DNA from: Dromaius novaehollandiae
Taxonomy: Eukaryota > Chordata > Aves > Casuariiformes > Dromaiidae
Assembly (NCBI RefSeq): GCF_036370855.1
Contig: NC_088111.1
Location: forward strand, 21,115,501-21,179,500
Reading direction: 5' to 3'
DNA length: 64,000 nt
Shown here: piece after piece, positions 22,951 through 33,900 of the stretch
How the letters are laid out: each line of letters opens with the position of its first letter
Position numbering within the stretch: the first letter of the stretch is position 1
Translations under genes and position numbers: made by a program
Notes under the pieces: model-generated
The model's input: only the letters and a program-made list of their open reading frames with translations
The model's database searches: none
What the model was told of the DNA's origin: nothing

Positions 22951-25900
22951 CCTGGATTGTGTTACACAGCTGTTCCAGTTGCAGGACTCCAAACCTGCAT
23001 GAAGGGTTTGAAGGACCAGTGATGCTCTGACTGCTCTCTTCCCTTATGCCCAAGAGAGCTCCAAGCAGAGTATGTCCGTCTTCCCCATGTCCCTCTCCTC
23101 ATCCCCATGTCTGTTTGCTCCCACAACAGGGAACAACTGAATTTGCTGCCATGGCTTTGCCCTGCTGTCAAGGAGTCTTACACCTGAATGCAGCGCCGAG
23201 GATATTAGGCAGTCGGTCTGCCCAGGCCTTGTCCGTGCAGAGACAGAGGCAGCAGGAGCAGTTGGGATTTATTTTTGGCATTACTCAGTGGTTGGGTTGC
23301 TTTTTATTTGTTTGTTTTATATAAGTGTTGATTCTTGTCTGTCTCTAACTAGTCCCTGTTTCACTTGTGGGCAGTCCCCTTCTGGCCGACTGCTCTGTGA
23401 TCAATGCAGAGCTATTTGCACTATAGTAATACACACAATTGCACATACTAAATCAATTAATATTATGGGGAGGGGTGCTGATTCCCTTCTAGTGATTGCA
23501 TTGTCAGGGGTCGGGTTATATTTTGGGTTGGGCTTTTTGTTTTGTTCCTGTAACTGATTCATTCTTTCCTGTTCTGTTTTTCCTTTCCCCTAATGCTGAT
23601 GTTTAAAATGGTCGTGCATCATGTTACTAAGAATTTCCCTGGATCTTAACTGAGCGTGTTTTTATTAGTAAGCAGCCAGCTGGTGAGTCGAATCTCTGGA
23701 ACACCTCTGGTCCTCTCGTATGGGCTGATACCGAGGATGTTCTGACTGGGATCATCTCTGCGCAAAGCAGAACCAGCTCCCCTTTGCACGACGCAGAACT
23801 GCGGATGGGAGCGGGGGTCCTCAGCAATTGCCGAGGGGCTTCCTGAGCTGCAAGACTTCCTTCCAGTGACCCCATGCTCTGTTGCAGCCAGATAGGGATG
23901 GCAGTTTAGGCAGGGGGGCGTCAGGAAGGAGTGACCAACATACTCTAATGCCACCTTGCCTGTGTGCCAGGAGTGAGCCCCCTTCGCCTCTCACCTTCGC
24001 AGGCTCCCCTGGCCGTGTGACGGCAGTTGGTTCCCCTCCCCAGGCAGGGTGCAGGGCCCCAGGTGCTTGTGCTTCGCAGGGTGTGTGGCACCTACCCGCT
24101 GGAGCTGGTTCTGGGGAAGATGGAGCTCAAAGCAGTTCATCTGCAAGTAAAGTTTGTGTTTTCTGTTCGATGGGTGCCTGGATCCACCAAGAGCTCCAGG
24201 ACTTCCAGTAACGTTGATTTGCACAGAGGAATAAGGCAACACTTGGCAGAGCCTTCTGGTGCCTTGCCTCAGATGGGGGCAATGGCATGAAAGCAGTAGC
24301 ATGTGTAGGGAGAAGAATAATGTGGAGTGGGGAGGAAAGGGTGTGGTAGGGGTTAGAAAAGAGATCATAAAATGCAGAATTGCAAAGTAGACTTACTAGA
24401 AGTAGGCTCTGTCACCTGATGGTGCCACAGGTTAGCATTGCACTGAGCACAGTAGCAGCAGAAAGTACAGCAGGGCCTGAAGGAAAAGCATCGTGCCCTC
24501 AGGCACAGGCCCTATTGGGGTACTGGTGATCCCCAGCTAAGAGGCCAGCTCTGGCCACAAACTTGGGTCCTCTGGCTGATTGTATTTAGAGAGTGTAATC
24601 TCTGCAGTTGAAGTGGAAGCTGAAGCAGAAAGGATCTTAGAGGAGTAACAACAAGGATGAAATCTGTATTCAGGCGCTCACTGACTGCTGGACTGGGATC
24701 CTGCTCTGGAGAGCAGCACCACCACTACGAGCTCTAGGGCCTGGGTCTGCACCTGCAGCTCTTCAGGTTGTCTGCTCGTAACTCACCCTTGGTAGCACTG
24801 CTGAAGCCATGACTCTGGGGCAAGGTTTCAGTTGTTCTGCCTTAAATGAACTGTAGAAGCAGCTTTTCTCTTTGGACCTTGTTTACACAGAGCTGTAATA
24901 ACCCTGTCCTCTTGCAGAGGAAGCAGCCACAGGCTGTGCATGGTGCTACTCACTTGTATTTTCTGTTACAGCAACATTTCCAAGTTGTACCAGGCCCAGG
25001 GAAAGTTTGAGGCAAGTTAAGACCAGGTTTTAGAAGAGGCAAGAGAGCTCACATGCTGTCTGTGCCTGGGTATGAGCTCAGAGGCAATTCCGGACTTGGG
25101 TCCTCTGTCTGCAAGGTGGGTGCTGCTGCTTGAGATGACAAGCTTTGTCCAGCACTACATCCCACAGTTCACGTGGTGGTTGTGGCAACTGGTAGCAGAT
25201 CTATCTCCTCGTGAGGCTTCCTGGCCAATTTACTGGCCTGTGCTAATGAGAGCTGGTGGGCAGCATCAGGGCAAGGCCAGCTACTTGCTCTCGTGGCACA
25301 GCGCAGCCACCATCTCTGCAGCACAAGTTACTCTACGGTTATCAGCTTCAGGCAGCAGCAGAGCTAGTGCCTCTTCCCACAGGTCCAACTGCAGCCATAA
25401 CACCCTGGGTGCTGGTTTCCACCATGCTCCACTGCTCTGCCCCTGTGCAATTTCAGTCGGGTTTGGTGTTGGAGGGGTGACGTGTCTGTTTTTTTTGGAA
25501 ATGCTCTTGTGTGGTGAGATGTGGCAGCTGGCGGTTGTGCGTGGCAGGACAGGCACCATGAGCGCTGGGGTGGACTGGCATGCCTGGTCTCCCCTGGCAT
25601 GGTGCAGATGGCTAGAGTGGGGAGATTTATGCCATCGTAGGAATAAAACGGATTTTTCCAGTTGGTGTTTCCTGGCTTCCTTTGCACTCAAAGAGCAGCT
25701 CCAGCCCGCCCCCCCCCCCCCAACTAGGCTTCTTTGCCAAGGGGTTTTGCTCTGCTTAGGTGTGTGCCAGGCCAGTCTGCTTGCTTCTGCCTCACTGGGG
25801 CCTGTGTGGGTGGAAGAATGGGGGGAAGGGCATGCCACCAAAATCTGATGCAGAAGGAATTGAACAGACTGAGTCCAGTCTGGAAAAGCAAGCAGGCTGG

Positions 25901-25957
25901 GGACCATTTTGTGTGCTGGATGCCTCTGCAGTCACTGGTGGGGCTAGGAGCAAAACT

Positions 25958-25975
25958 GGGGGGGGGGGGGGGGGG
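25958..25975. repeat. 18-base G homopolymer
   Basis: An uninterrupted G run. Similar G or C runs of 13 or more bases occur at 22392-22406, 25709-25721, 26256-26271, 34640-34652, 35482-35495, 50006-50026 and 58434-58448. Confidence 0.9.
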
Positions 25976-27228
25976 CTGGAATTGAGGATGCGCCTCCCTT
26001 TCACTGCATGGAGGAATAAGCTCCCTTCCCCAGCCCAAGGCCCTGATGTGGGAAAGGGATGGAGTGGAGGCAACATGCTCACGTGGCTTGGGCTCTGCAC
26101 AGCAGCAGCCAGGACAGACACAGAGCCCTTGAATGGCTTTTACCATAGCAACCTTGAGGGCCTCTGAGGCATGGGGTGGGTGACTGGTGCAGAGCAGGGC
26201 CTGGCACCCTTGTTCCTGCTGCTTTACCCATGTACATGATGCACTAGGGCTGGTTCCCCCCCCCCCCCCCCAGCCTGCCGAGGCGCTGTCCCTGCCACTG
26301 CACGGGCCTGCGCATGCGCCAGCATTTCCTCCCTGCAAGGTTTGTGCAGGAAATGCAGCTCGCAACTGCTCGCCCCTCCTGCCCTGTCCCTGCCCCGTCC
26401 CTGCCCCAGTTTCCAGTCCCTCACTTGTGCGTGTGCCCAGGCCATTTTGGGCTCTCCCTGAAGGGTAAGGAACAGCTTAGCGGAAGGTCGGGGGCATGGG
26501 GAGGGGCACGCACAGCTCAGAGCTTACAGCACAGTAGGTATCTAATGCCCAGGGCTCTTCAGGAATCAAAGAGCCAGATTTAGCCCCTCCAACCCACCCC
26601 TCTCTCCCACCACACAACTCACCTGGGTTTTTTTTTTCTTTACACCAGGTGCCAGGACAGGACATATGCCACTTCCACAGCCCTCATTCCTCCAGCTCCC
26701 CCTGCCCTGGTACAGCTGGCAAAGCCACTGTTCTCAGTAGCTTCCAAGTGGGTTGGTCCTCAGGGCTGGCTCGTCGCAGAAAACACAAAGCGCATCATAC
26801 AGCACCTTGCCTGCCAAAGCCGCCATGGCCAAACCCTTGCCCAAAGTTGTCCGCCTCCTCTCCAGCCAGGTTTGCTTTCCTCAGCTGGTGCTGCCATTGG
26901 AGGTGGAGTGAAGAGGTGGCCCAGTTTCTCATGTGCCATCAGAGCAGATGGGCCCTGCAGGTGCTGGTGCCCCCACCACCACCACCGCCAACACACACGC
27001 ACACGCACCCACCGCTGGGGCTGCAATAGCCATTGGCTGGGCCAGGGAAGATGAGACATGAGGCAGCATGCCCAAGAGAAGGCTGCAGCACCAAGGTGAG
27101 CCATACCAGAAGACCTGCAGATGCTCTAAGGCCTTCTTCCCAAGAGCTGGGCCATGGAAGCCCAGCAGAGAGTAAGCTGAAGAGCTTGCCACTTGGGTAG
27201 TGGGCTACCAACAAAGCTGCCACGAGGG

Positions 27229-27282
27229 GTGTGTGCATGTGGGTGTGCTCACGTACACACACACACACACACACACACACAA
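27229..27282. repeat. GT/AC dinucleotide microsatellite with inverted halves
   Basis: A GTGTGTGCATGTGGGTGTG segment is followed after a few bases by an uninterrupted AC run of about 24 bases. The two halves are complementary and could fold back. Confidence 0.8.
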
Positions 27283-27414
27283 GTACCCTTCCTCTCCCAC
27301 ACCCCAGCACCCTCCCATGTTGGCAGAGCCCCTCCAGCTCAGCCAGGTCCCCGCTGTGGCAGCCACTTCTTACCAACAAAACCTCCCAGGCCAGCAAGCG
27401 CCTCTCCACTGGCA

Positions 27415-27841
27415 GTTTCAGCGCTTTATTGTCTCACGGTCCTGGCTACAGAGAACCTCCTCCTGTCTCGTCCTGCAGCTACGGCGTGAGGGTGGGAAGG
27501 GTTGCACGCCTCCCTTCGTCCACCCAGCACAGCACTGCAGTGTCCGTGGGATCTAGAGGCTGCCGGAGCTGCAACTGTCTGAAAACTGGCACTTAAGGAA
27601 TCCTGGCTGGGGCCACACGCAGCTCCTCTGCCCCCATGCTGGGCACAGGCAGGCAGGGAGCGGGGGCGCTCGGCCGGGCATGGCTGTGGTCCGTTCCCGC
27701 TGTCCTCGGTGGGCTGGGAGAGTGGGTCACTTGATTTTTGTTTGTTTGGTTTTTTTTTTTTAAAAAAAAAACGTTTCTAAATCTCACCGATTCTGGTTTC
27801 TAACCAGATACTTTTAGCTTTTGTGGGTTACTTGTTTTCTT
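27415..27841 (-). other. MCRIP2: MCRIP2 3' UTR (probable)
   Basis: It runs from the stop codon at 27842 to just past the AATAAA (minus) at 27425-27430. It contains a T run followed by an A run at 27750-27771. Confidence 0.5.
27425..27430 (-). terminator. MCRIP2: Candidate MCRIP2 poly(A) signal AATAAA
   Basis: TTTATT on the plus strand reads AATAAA on the minus strand, about 410 nt after the MCRIP2 stop codon. This fits a short 3' UTR. Confidence 0.6.
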
Positions 27842-27912
27842 TTATGAGCAGTTTTCGATTTTGGCTAGAAACTGCTGTGCCCACCACTCCTCCAGGTCGA
27901 TGGGAACAAAGT
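27842..27912 (-). CDS. MCRIP2: MCRIP2 coding exon 5 with stop codon
   Basis: Acceptor CTTTCAG on the minus strand. It encodes NFVPIDLEEWWAQQFLAKI and ENCS, then TAA. The aromatic VPIDLEEWWA motif is strongly conserved in the family. The exon is too short to be found by length alone. Confidence 0.95.
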
Positions 27913-30900
27913 CTGAAAGACAGGGGAAGGAGAGAAAGACAAGAGCATAGCAGAGCAGCTGGAGAAGGGAGTACAGCAAAGGGTGGTCCCATCAGAGCCA
28001 CATTCCTTGTCCCTGGGAAAATGACACCCCGAGGTTTCCTGGTCCCTGGTCCCTGTCCCCCAAACAAGGCTGGATCGTGCCTTATGGGGACCTTCTCTTC
28101 ATGGATGCTGAAGGAGCCCTGAGGCTGCTCTCCAGGGTGCATTCATTCCAGCTCAGAGCAGCCTTGGCTGCCTGCAGACCTTGTTCCAGCTGCCTTTGGA
28201 GAAGCACCTTGCCCACCCATCCCATTGCACTCTGGCTCAGTCCCATTTAGCCCAGGGAACAGGAGAGTCAGGTCCCCAACAGCAGAACCCAACATGGCGG
28301 GAGCTGGTGCAGAGGGCACCTCTCCAGCACAATGTTGAGCCCACCTTCGCCACTGGAGAGGACATTTTTTCCAGAAGAGCCGTAAATCAGACGTCCTGTT
28401 TGTTTGGGCTCCCTTGAGAAAGCATGGTGAGACATTCACACCGTGGTGCTAGGAGCCAACTGCTCCCACCTCAGCACTCCCCAAGCTGCCTCAGCACTGG
28501 CAGGACACCACAAGGATGGACATACCCCAACCCTCCAGCTATTCCAGCAGCAGGCTCCTCATGCAGGTCTGGCCCCCAAACACTGTCCTACCACATCCAC
28601 CTCCACCCAACCCAGATCAGCTAAGGCCTCCATCTCAACCATGACACCTCCGTGTGTTTAGTCCCATGTGAATGATCCAATCGTTCCTCCTTCCCACACT
28701 AGAATACAACCCTGCTCAGCAGCTTCGCCTGTGGCCTGGGCTGAGACCTTACCAACTCATTCCACTGTTAAGCCTGCAGGCCTGAAGCACCCTAGAGACC
28801 ACACACTGGGACTGCTTTTCACTTACTTTTCAGTCCGGGGTTCGGGGTTTTCTCTACGTATTGCACAGGGCCGCACACGTTCTCCCCTCTCTGGCTGTCG
28901 TCTAGCTGCTGCTCTACCTGCTGCCAGGCTGGGAGAGGGAGAATGTGCGGCAGATGAGAGGAGCGAGCCCCTGGGGCAGGCAGAGTCCTGTAGCTCAGAC
29001 CGCCTCGTTTCAGACCATGCGCAGCACACCAGGCTGGCCCTGGGCTCTCGCTCCCTATCCGAGCATGGAGCAGGGCTGGGAGATCCTGCCAGCTTGTGCT
29101 GCCCCCCACTTAACTCCGGCTCTCCTCTTCTAGAAGAGGCACTGGTTGGTTTGGGGTAAGGGAATCTCCCAGCCCTGGGGCTGTACTGCGCATGGGAGAG
29201 GAGCAGTAGCCTCAGTCCTCCCTGGGGCTGGTGCAAGGGAGACTAAGAACCCAGGCTGCGGTTCCCTGTCTCTGCCCTCCCCCAGCCACTGAGACCCCCG
29301 ACGCGAGGCAGAGCCCGGGTAAGGCAGCGCGGAGGTGACGCCGGCTGCGGGCGCAGCAGCCCGCAGCGAGGGAAGGGAGTCGCAATGCAGCACTCACCTG
29401 GGAGGGACCCTGTGCTATCCAGCCCCCCACCTGGAACACGACTGCAAGCGGGTGTCTGCGCTGACGGCCCTGCACGCGGACACTCTCACCTTCGTAGACG
29501 AACCGGACGTTCTCCTCGTGGGCTGAAGTATAGCACTCCTCAGGGGCCGAAACATGTTGGGGCAGCACCTGTGGCCTTTTGCCGTTCACTCTGTTGAAGA
29601 CGAGTTTCTGGGCTGGACTGTTGAGGCAAACAGACAAGGGGAGAAATAAGAGAGACAAAAGTAGCTTTTCCCACCAAGCTCCAGATGAGGAACATATTTG
29701 GAGCAAGGAAATAGGCTGTCTAGATGCCTCGGTTCGCTAAGTAATTTGCTGCACAGCCTTGGCCACATCATGTCATTGCCTGATGCTTCACTTTCCCTCC
29801 GGAGAACAGCTGCCTGCAACCTCATGAACCTGCTCTGGTCAGGGCCTGGCAAGATGGGCTGAACTCACAGCTCCACTATGCATCTTGTGCATGTCTATAA
29901 GTTCAGATGGACAATTATCAACTCACCGTCTGCCTAGAGCCCCACTCATGCAAGGGTGTTTGGTGCGTGGCTGCTAAGCCACCCTCCACTTGGAAAGACT
30001 GGGATGTGTCTGTGCATCAGTTTCTCAAAAACCCATCCTGCCGGATGAAGTGTTCAAACAACCTACGTGCGACCTGGCTCATGTCCTATCCCAGCTGCTG
30101 CTCTTGCCTTTTTTTCTGTGCTTGGCCACAGGCTCCAAGAGATTCACTGTGTTCTGGGTTTGCAGCAGGACAGCTTGTCCTGCATGCACACTAGTGTGGA
30201 GACCTGCCTGCGTGGGGTGCTCACACGCTGCCCAAGGTGGGACTCCAGGCCTCGGTGGGAAGGGGAAACCAGGAAGCATGGCAGTTGTCAGCCAACAGAC
30301 AGCTCTGCCCGGGCAAGAAGCGAGATGCCAGACCTCAGCCTCCCCTGCTGCAGGGGAAGCTCGCACAGCTCGACTTGGAGGCAGCATTCAAGTACTTGCT
30401 AATGAAAGCAGCTACAAACCTAGTCTGGCCACATTCCACGTCCGCTTTGGCTGCCTTGTTAACTACCAATTATAGGTGTGAATTTTCTCTTAAATGCCCT
30501 TATTGGCTTGGTGCTGTACCCTTCCCAATTGCCATCTTCTGCTCTCCCATGCTGGATGGGCAGCATGAAGGTGCAGAATCCACCCCAGGTCCCCTTTGCC
30601 AGCACTTTCAAGTCAGAAACATCCAGAAATGGACTGAACCTCCCTCCAATCCCTCCTCCCAATAGAGAAGGACCCGGCAAGAAGGCAGGGCTCAGCTCTT
30701 CTCAACTAAGCAAGTCCTGGAGCAAAGCAACAGTAATCCTGCATTTCTGCTAAAACAGGGACTTTCTGGGTGAATCCCCAAAGCAGCGAGCCTGGCCCCA
30801 GCAGAGCACTGCAACCAAGCAGGTCACTCCCTGTAGTGCAAACAGCCTGTGCTGCTGTGTTCATGGAGAGCACCAGCTGTATTGCTTCCCACATCTCCAG

Positions 30901-33900
30901 AGTGGAGCGGTTTTAGAGACTGAAGACCACCTCCCCAGCGGAAAAGCAGCAGAAGGGGCCTGCTCCAGTCCACGCTTCAGCACTACACTCGGGCATGTAC
31001 AGTGAACTGCTGGCCCTGCTGCTCGAGGGAGGGAGAGAGACACAAACATGGTGGGACTCAGAACAGCTCCAATGTCCATGGCAGTGCCCAGGAGCAGGCA
31101 GGCCCTGCGTGAAGCAAGTCAGGCCCAAAACTGAGTGGCAGACTCAGTTTTTAGGTTTCAGCTCTCCCTCTGATAAAGGTGAAAGGGCTGATACAGGATG
31201 ACAGCATATGCATTAGGCTGGGGGCATGGAAAAAAGTAGTCTGGAAAAGTGTGTCAGGAGGCACATTCACACCATTAGTCCGTTCCTCCGTGCAGACAGC
31301 TGAACTCCGCATCTCCTCACGCTCACACCCATCTGTTAGACGCTTGCTTACAGTCAGGGAGAATACAACAGCTACGTATGTGATACTGCTACAGCAAACA
31401 CCAACGATCCTGGGAGCTGCTGGCCGTTCCTTAGACTAGTTTCAGACCACAGTTCTGCAAAGCATCTTACCACAAGAGCTCAGACTGAGTGAGCATGCTT
31501 AAGGGGTGCACCCGTGTTGTTCAGCTCGAGAAACCAAGGCACACGGTATTAAATAACTAATGCGGTCACATGCGTAGCCCTACGTTTAACTATAGACAAT
31601 ACGGCGCGCTACCGCGGTCCCTGGAACAAGAGAAACTGATGAGATGAACAGGAATGAAGGGCTTCACTTTACTGGAGATGTTTCTTGAGGGTGCGGGGAC
31701 ACATTCTTACCCAGCCAGCCTGGCTCAGCCCTGTCCCCCTGCTCAGGGGAGCTCTCGCTCAACAGCACCAGGCCCACTCTGTCCCTAGGGCTCCCATCTA
31801 TGGGAGCAGGACAAAAAAAAAAAAAAGGATTTAGCCCTAAGGGAAAGGTGTTTTCAAGCAGAGCAGAGAGCAGCACAGATGGGAGTTTGTATGGAGGAGC
31901 AGGACATGGTGCAAGCAAGGGGAGCTGCTAGGCCTAAAGCTGAGGGCTGCTCATCTATCTTTTCTGTCCCCTATACAAAAAGACAGTTGCTAAAAAAAGT
32001 CTGTTTCTAGAGAATAACTGCATGAAGCATCATGCAAATAGAAGTGCAATATTGTTTTGAGTTGGGAAAAGGGAAGTGTTTCAGTGCAGGTCACTGGATA
32101 TCTGAACCTCTACATCCACACGACATCGGCATTTGCTGGAGCAGCCCTACTCCTTGCTGCTGTTAGTCTGAGGGTGCCCAACACACCCAGGCTGGGCCAC
32201 GGCTGGACAACGTGCCCCGAGGTGCTCCTGGAACTGGGGTGAAGCAGCATGCGAACTGGAACCAAGTGGTGGAAACCTGCTTCCTAGGAGCTAGGATCCC
32301 CTCTGGAGACTAAGGCACTTAAACCAGCCCCGATCTGGAAACACAGGTACTGAAACTGGGCACATCAAAATGAAAGACTTGGAGTAAGATTTAGCAGGGG
32401 GCTCTGATCTGTGTAAAACCCTAGCACTTCAGCTTTTCCACCCAGCTTTGGGACAGCACACATCTAGAACAGTCATATTTCTCACAGTACAAAGTCTAAC
32501 AGGCTCTGAGAACGCAGAAAGATTAGAGTTTGCAGAGCAGATGGGACTTCAAACAGGCAGCGGGGTCCCAGCAAGCACCTCTCCTCTCCGGTGCTCGCAC
32601 TTGTCGACCTGTTTGAGTGAGTCTCAGAGCCATGGGCTTGCGCCTGGAGCGAGCTCTCCAGTCCCGACACGCCTGCGGCAGGGTGACAACACAAGCCACA
32701 GCAGGGACCCGGCGTGAGCCACTGCCTGGGGGGCTGCAAAACAGTGGAGAAACATGACACTGCCATAGGTGGTGTGACAGCCGGGAGGGTAAATAAATAA
32801 CTTGCCTTAAGGACAGTAAATGTTTTACCAGCCATACCAGTCAATTCGTGAAAGGTGATAGGCGAGAGGGGAGGATAGAAGTGAGACTTTTTGTTCATTT
32901 CTTGAAGACGGGGAGAAAGTTGGTTGTTTCCTCTCCTCCCACCTGACTTCCCCAACAGAACAGGTACCTGCCTGATCTGTCAGGGCCTATGGATTGCCAC
33001 CAGCTCTCCATCTCTGTGCCTACCGAGAAAACAGTCTCAAAAAGAAGTGATCACCACTCCAACTCCTGTCCAACATCTTCAGCAATTTCTGTTAAAAGTT
33101 GGGACAGTGTCCAACCCAAAAACTCCTTTTATTCATTACAGACAGAAGATAATCATCATGATGGCCCATGAGAAATTTTAAAGATGAATGCTTAAGTGAC
33201 TCACAATCCATATACAGGCAGCAGCCACACTGGGAAGCCCCTGCTTGGGCATGTCTTTCTAAGGGATCTCCAGCCAGAATGGGAAGGGGCGGGGGGGAAG
33301 TAGGCGCAGAGACTTCTAAACAGTGAGAAGTTGACCCTTTGTCATTACACACCAGTAGAAATTGAGATGCACAAGCACAGATCAGCACAAAGCAGAAGCC
33401 TTGCAACAGCAAGGGGCAGCCTTGCACAGTAAAGGAATCCTGCTGCCTGCCAGACAGCTCCAGAGAAAGGTAGCCGGTTGTAGCAAAACACAAAGGAGCC
33501 ACTTTTATCAAAAGCCCTGAAGCTGGGTGAACATGCCCTAAAGTAGTTTCACCCAGCCCCATGGAGGGTTGCAATAAATCACTGATAAAGATCCTGCAGG
33601 CAGGCAACGTCTTTGATCAGGTTTGCGGGACAGCGCTCCGTGATAGCGAAGGCTGGCTGTCACGGGAGCACGGGTACTTAAGAGGAGGCTCTATCAAACC
33701 CACAGCACATCTTGAACGCCTGAAGCAGAACGAGCTGGGAGAAACCCAAAGGATTACTTACAGATCACCTCCTCTGCTGTCAATAGGTTTAGGACCTATA
33801 ATATATGAAATAGAATAAACTACATAGCCAAACTGCTGGTGGGGCTGCAGCCACCACCCCGAAAGGGGTTACAGACATCAAAGCTGGGGATAGGGAGACT

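Larger units (their letters stand above)
22951..27414. other. Intergenic stretch between ABCA3 and MCRIP2 (tail to tail)
   Basis: No exon of a recognisable gene is visible on either strand. The longest open frame, 25072-25848 (+), has a low-complexity, Trp/Ser/Ala-rich product without family resemblance. The region holds poly-C or poly-G runs at 25709-25721, 25958-25975 and 26256-26271, and AC/GT microsatellites at about 26990-27012 and 27229-27282. Confidence 0.6.

Noticed and set aside
23267-23272. Minus-strand AATAAA (TTTATT on plus) near 23267
   Set aside because: No minus-strand gene ends nearby, and the MCRIP2 transcript has a much closer signal at 27425. Chance occurrence in T-rich DNA is likely.
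25072-25848. 258-codon open frame (+) between ABCA3 and MCRIP2
   Set aside because: The product resembles no known family, overlaps equally long minus-strand frames and contains a poly-C stretch. I found no splice or promoter support.
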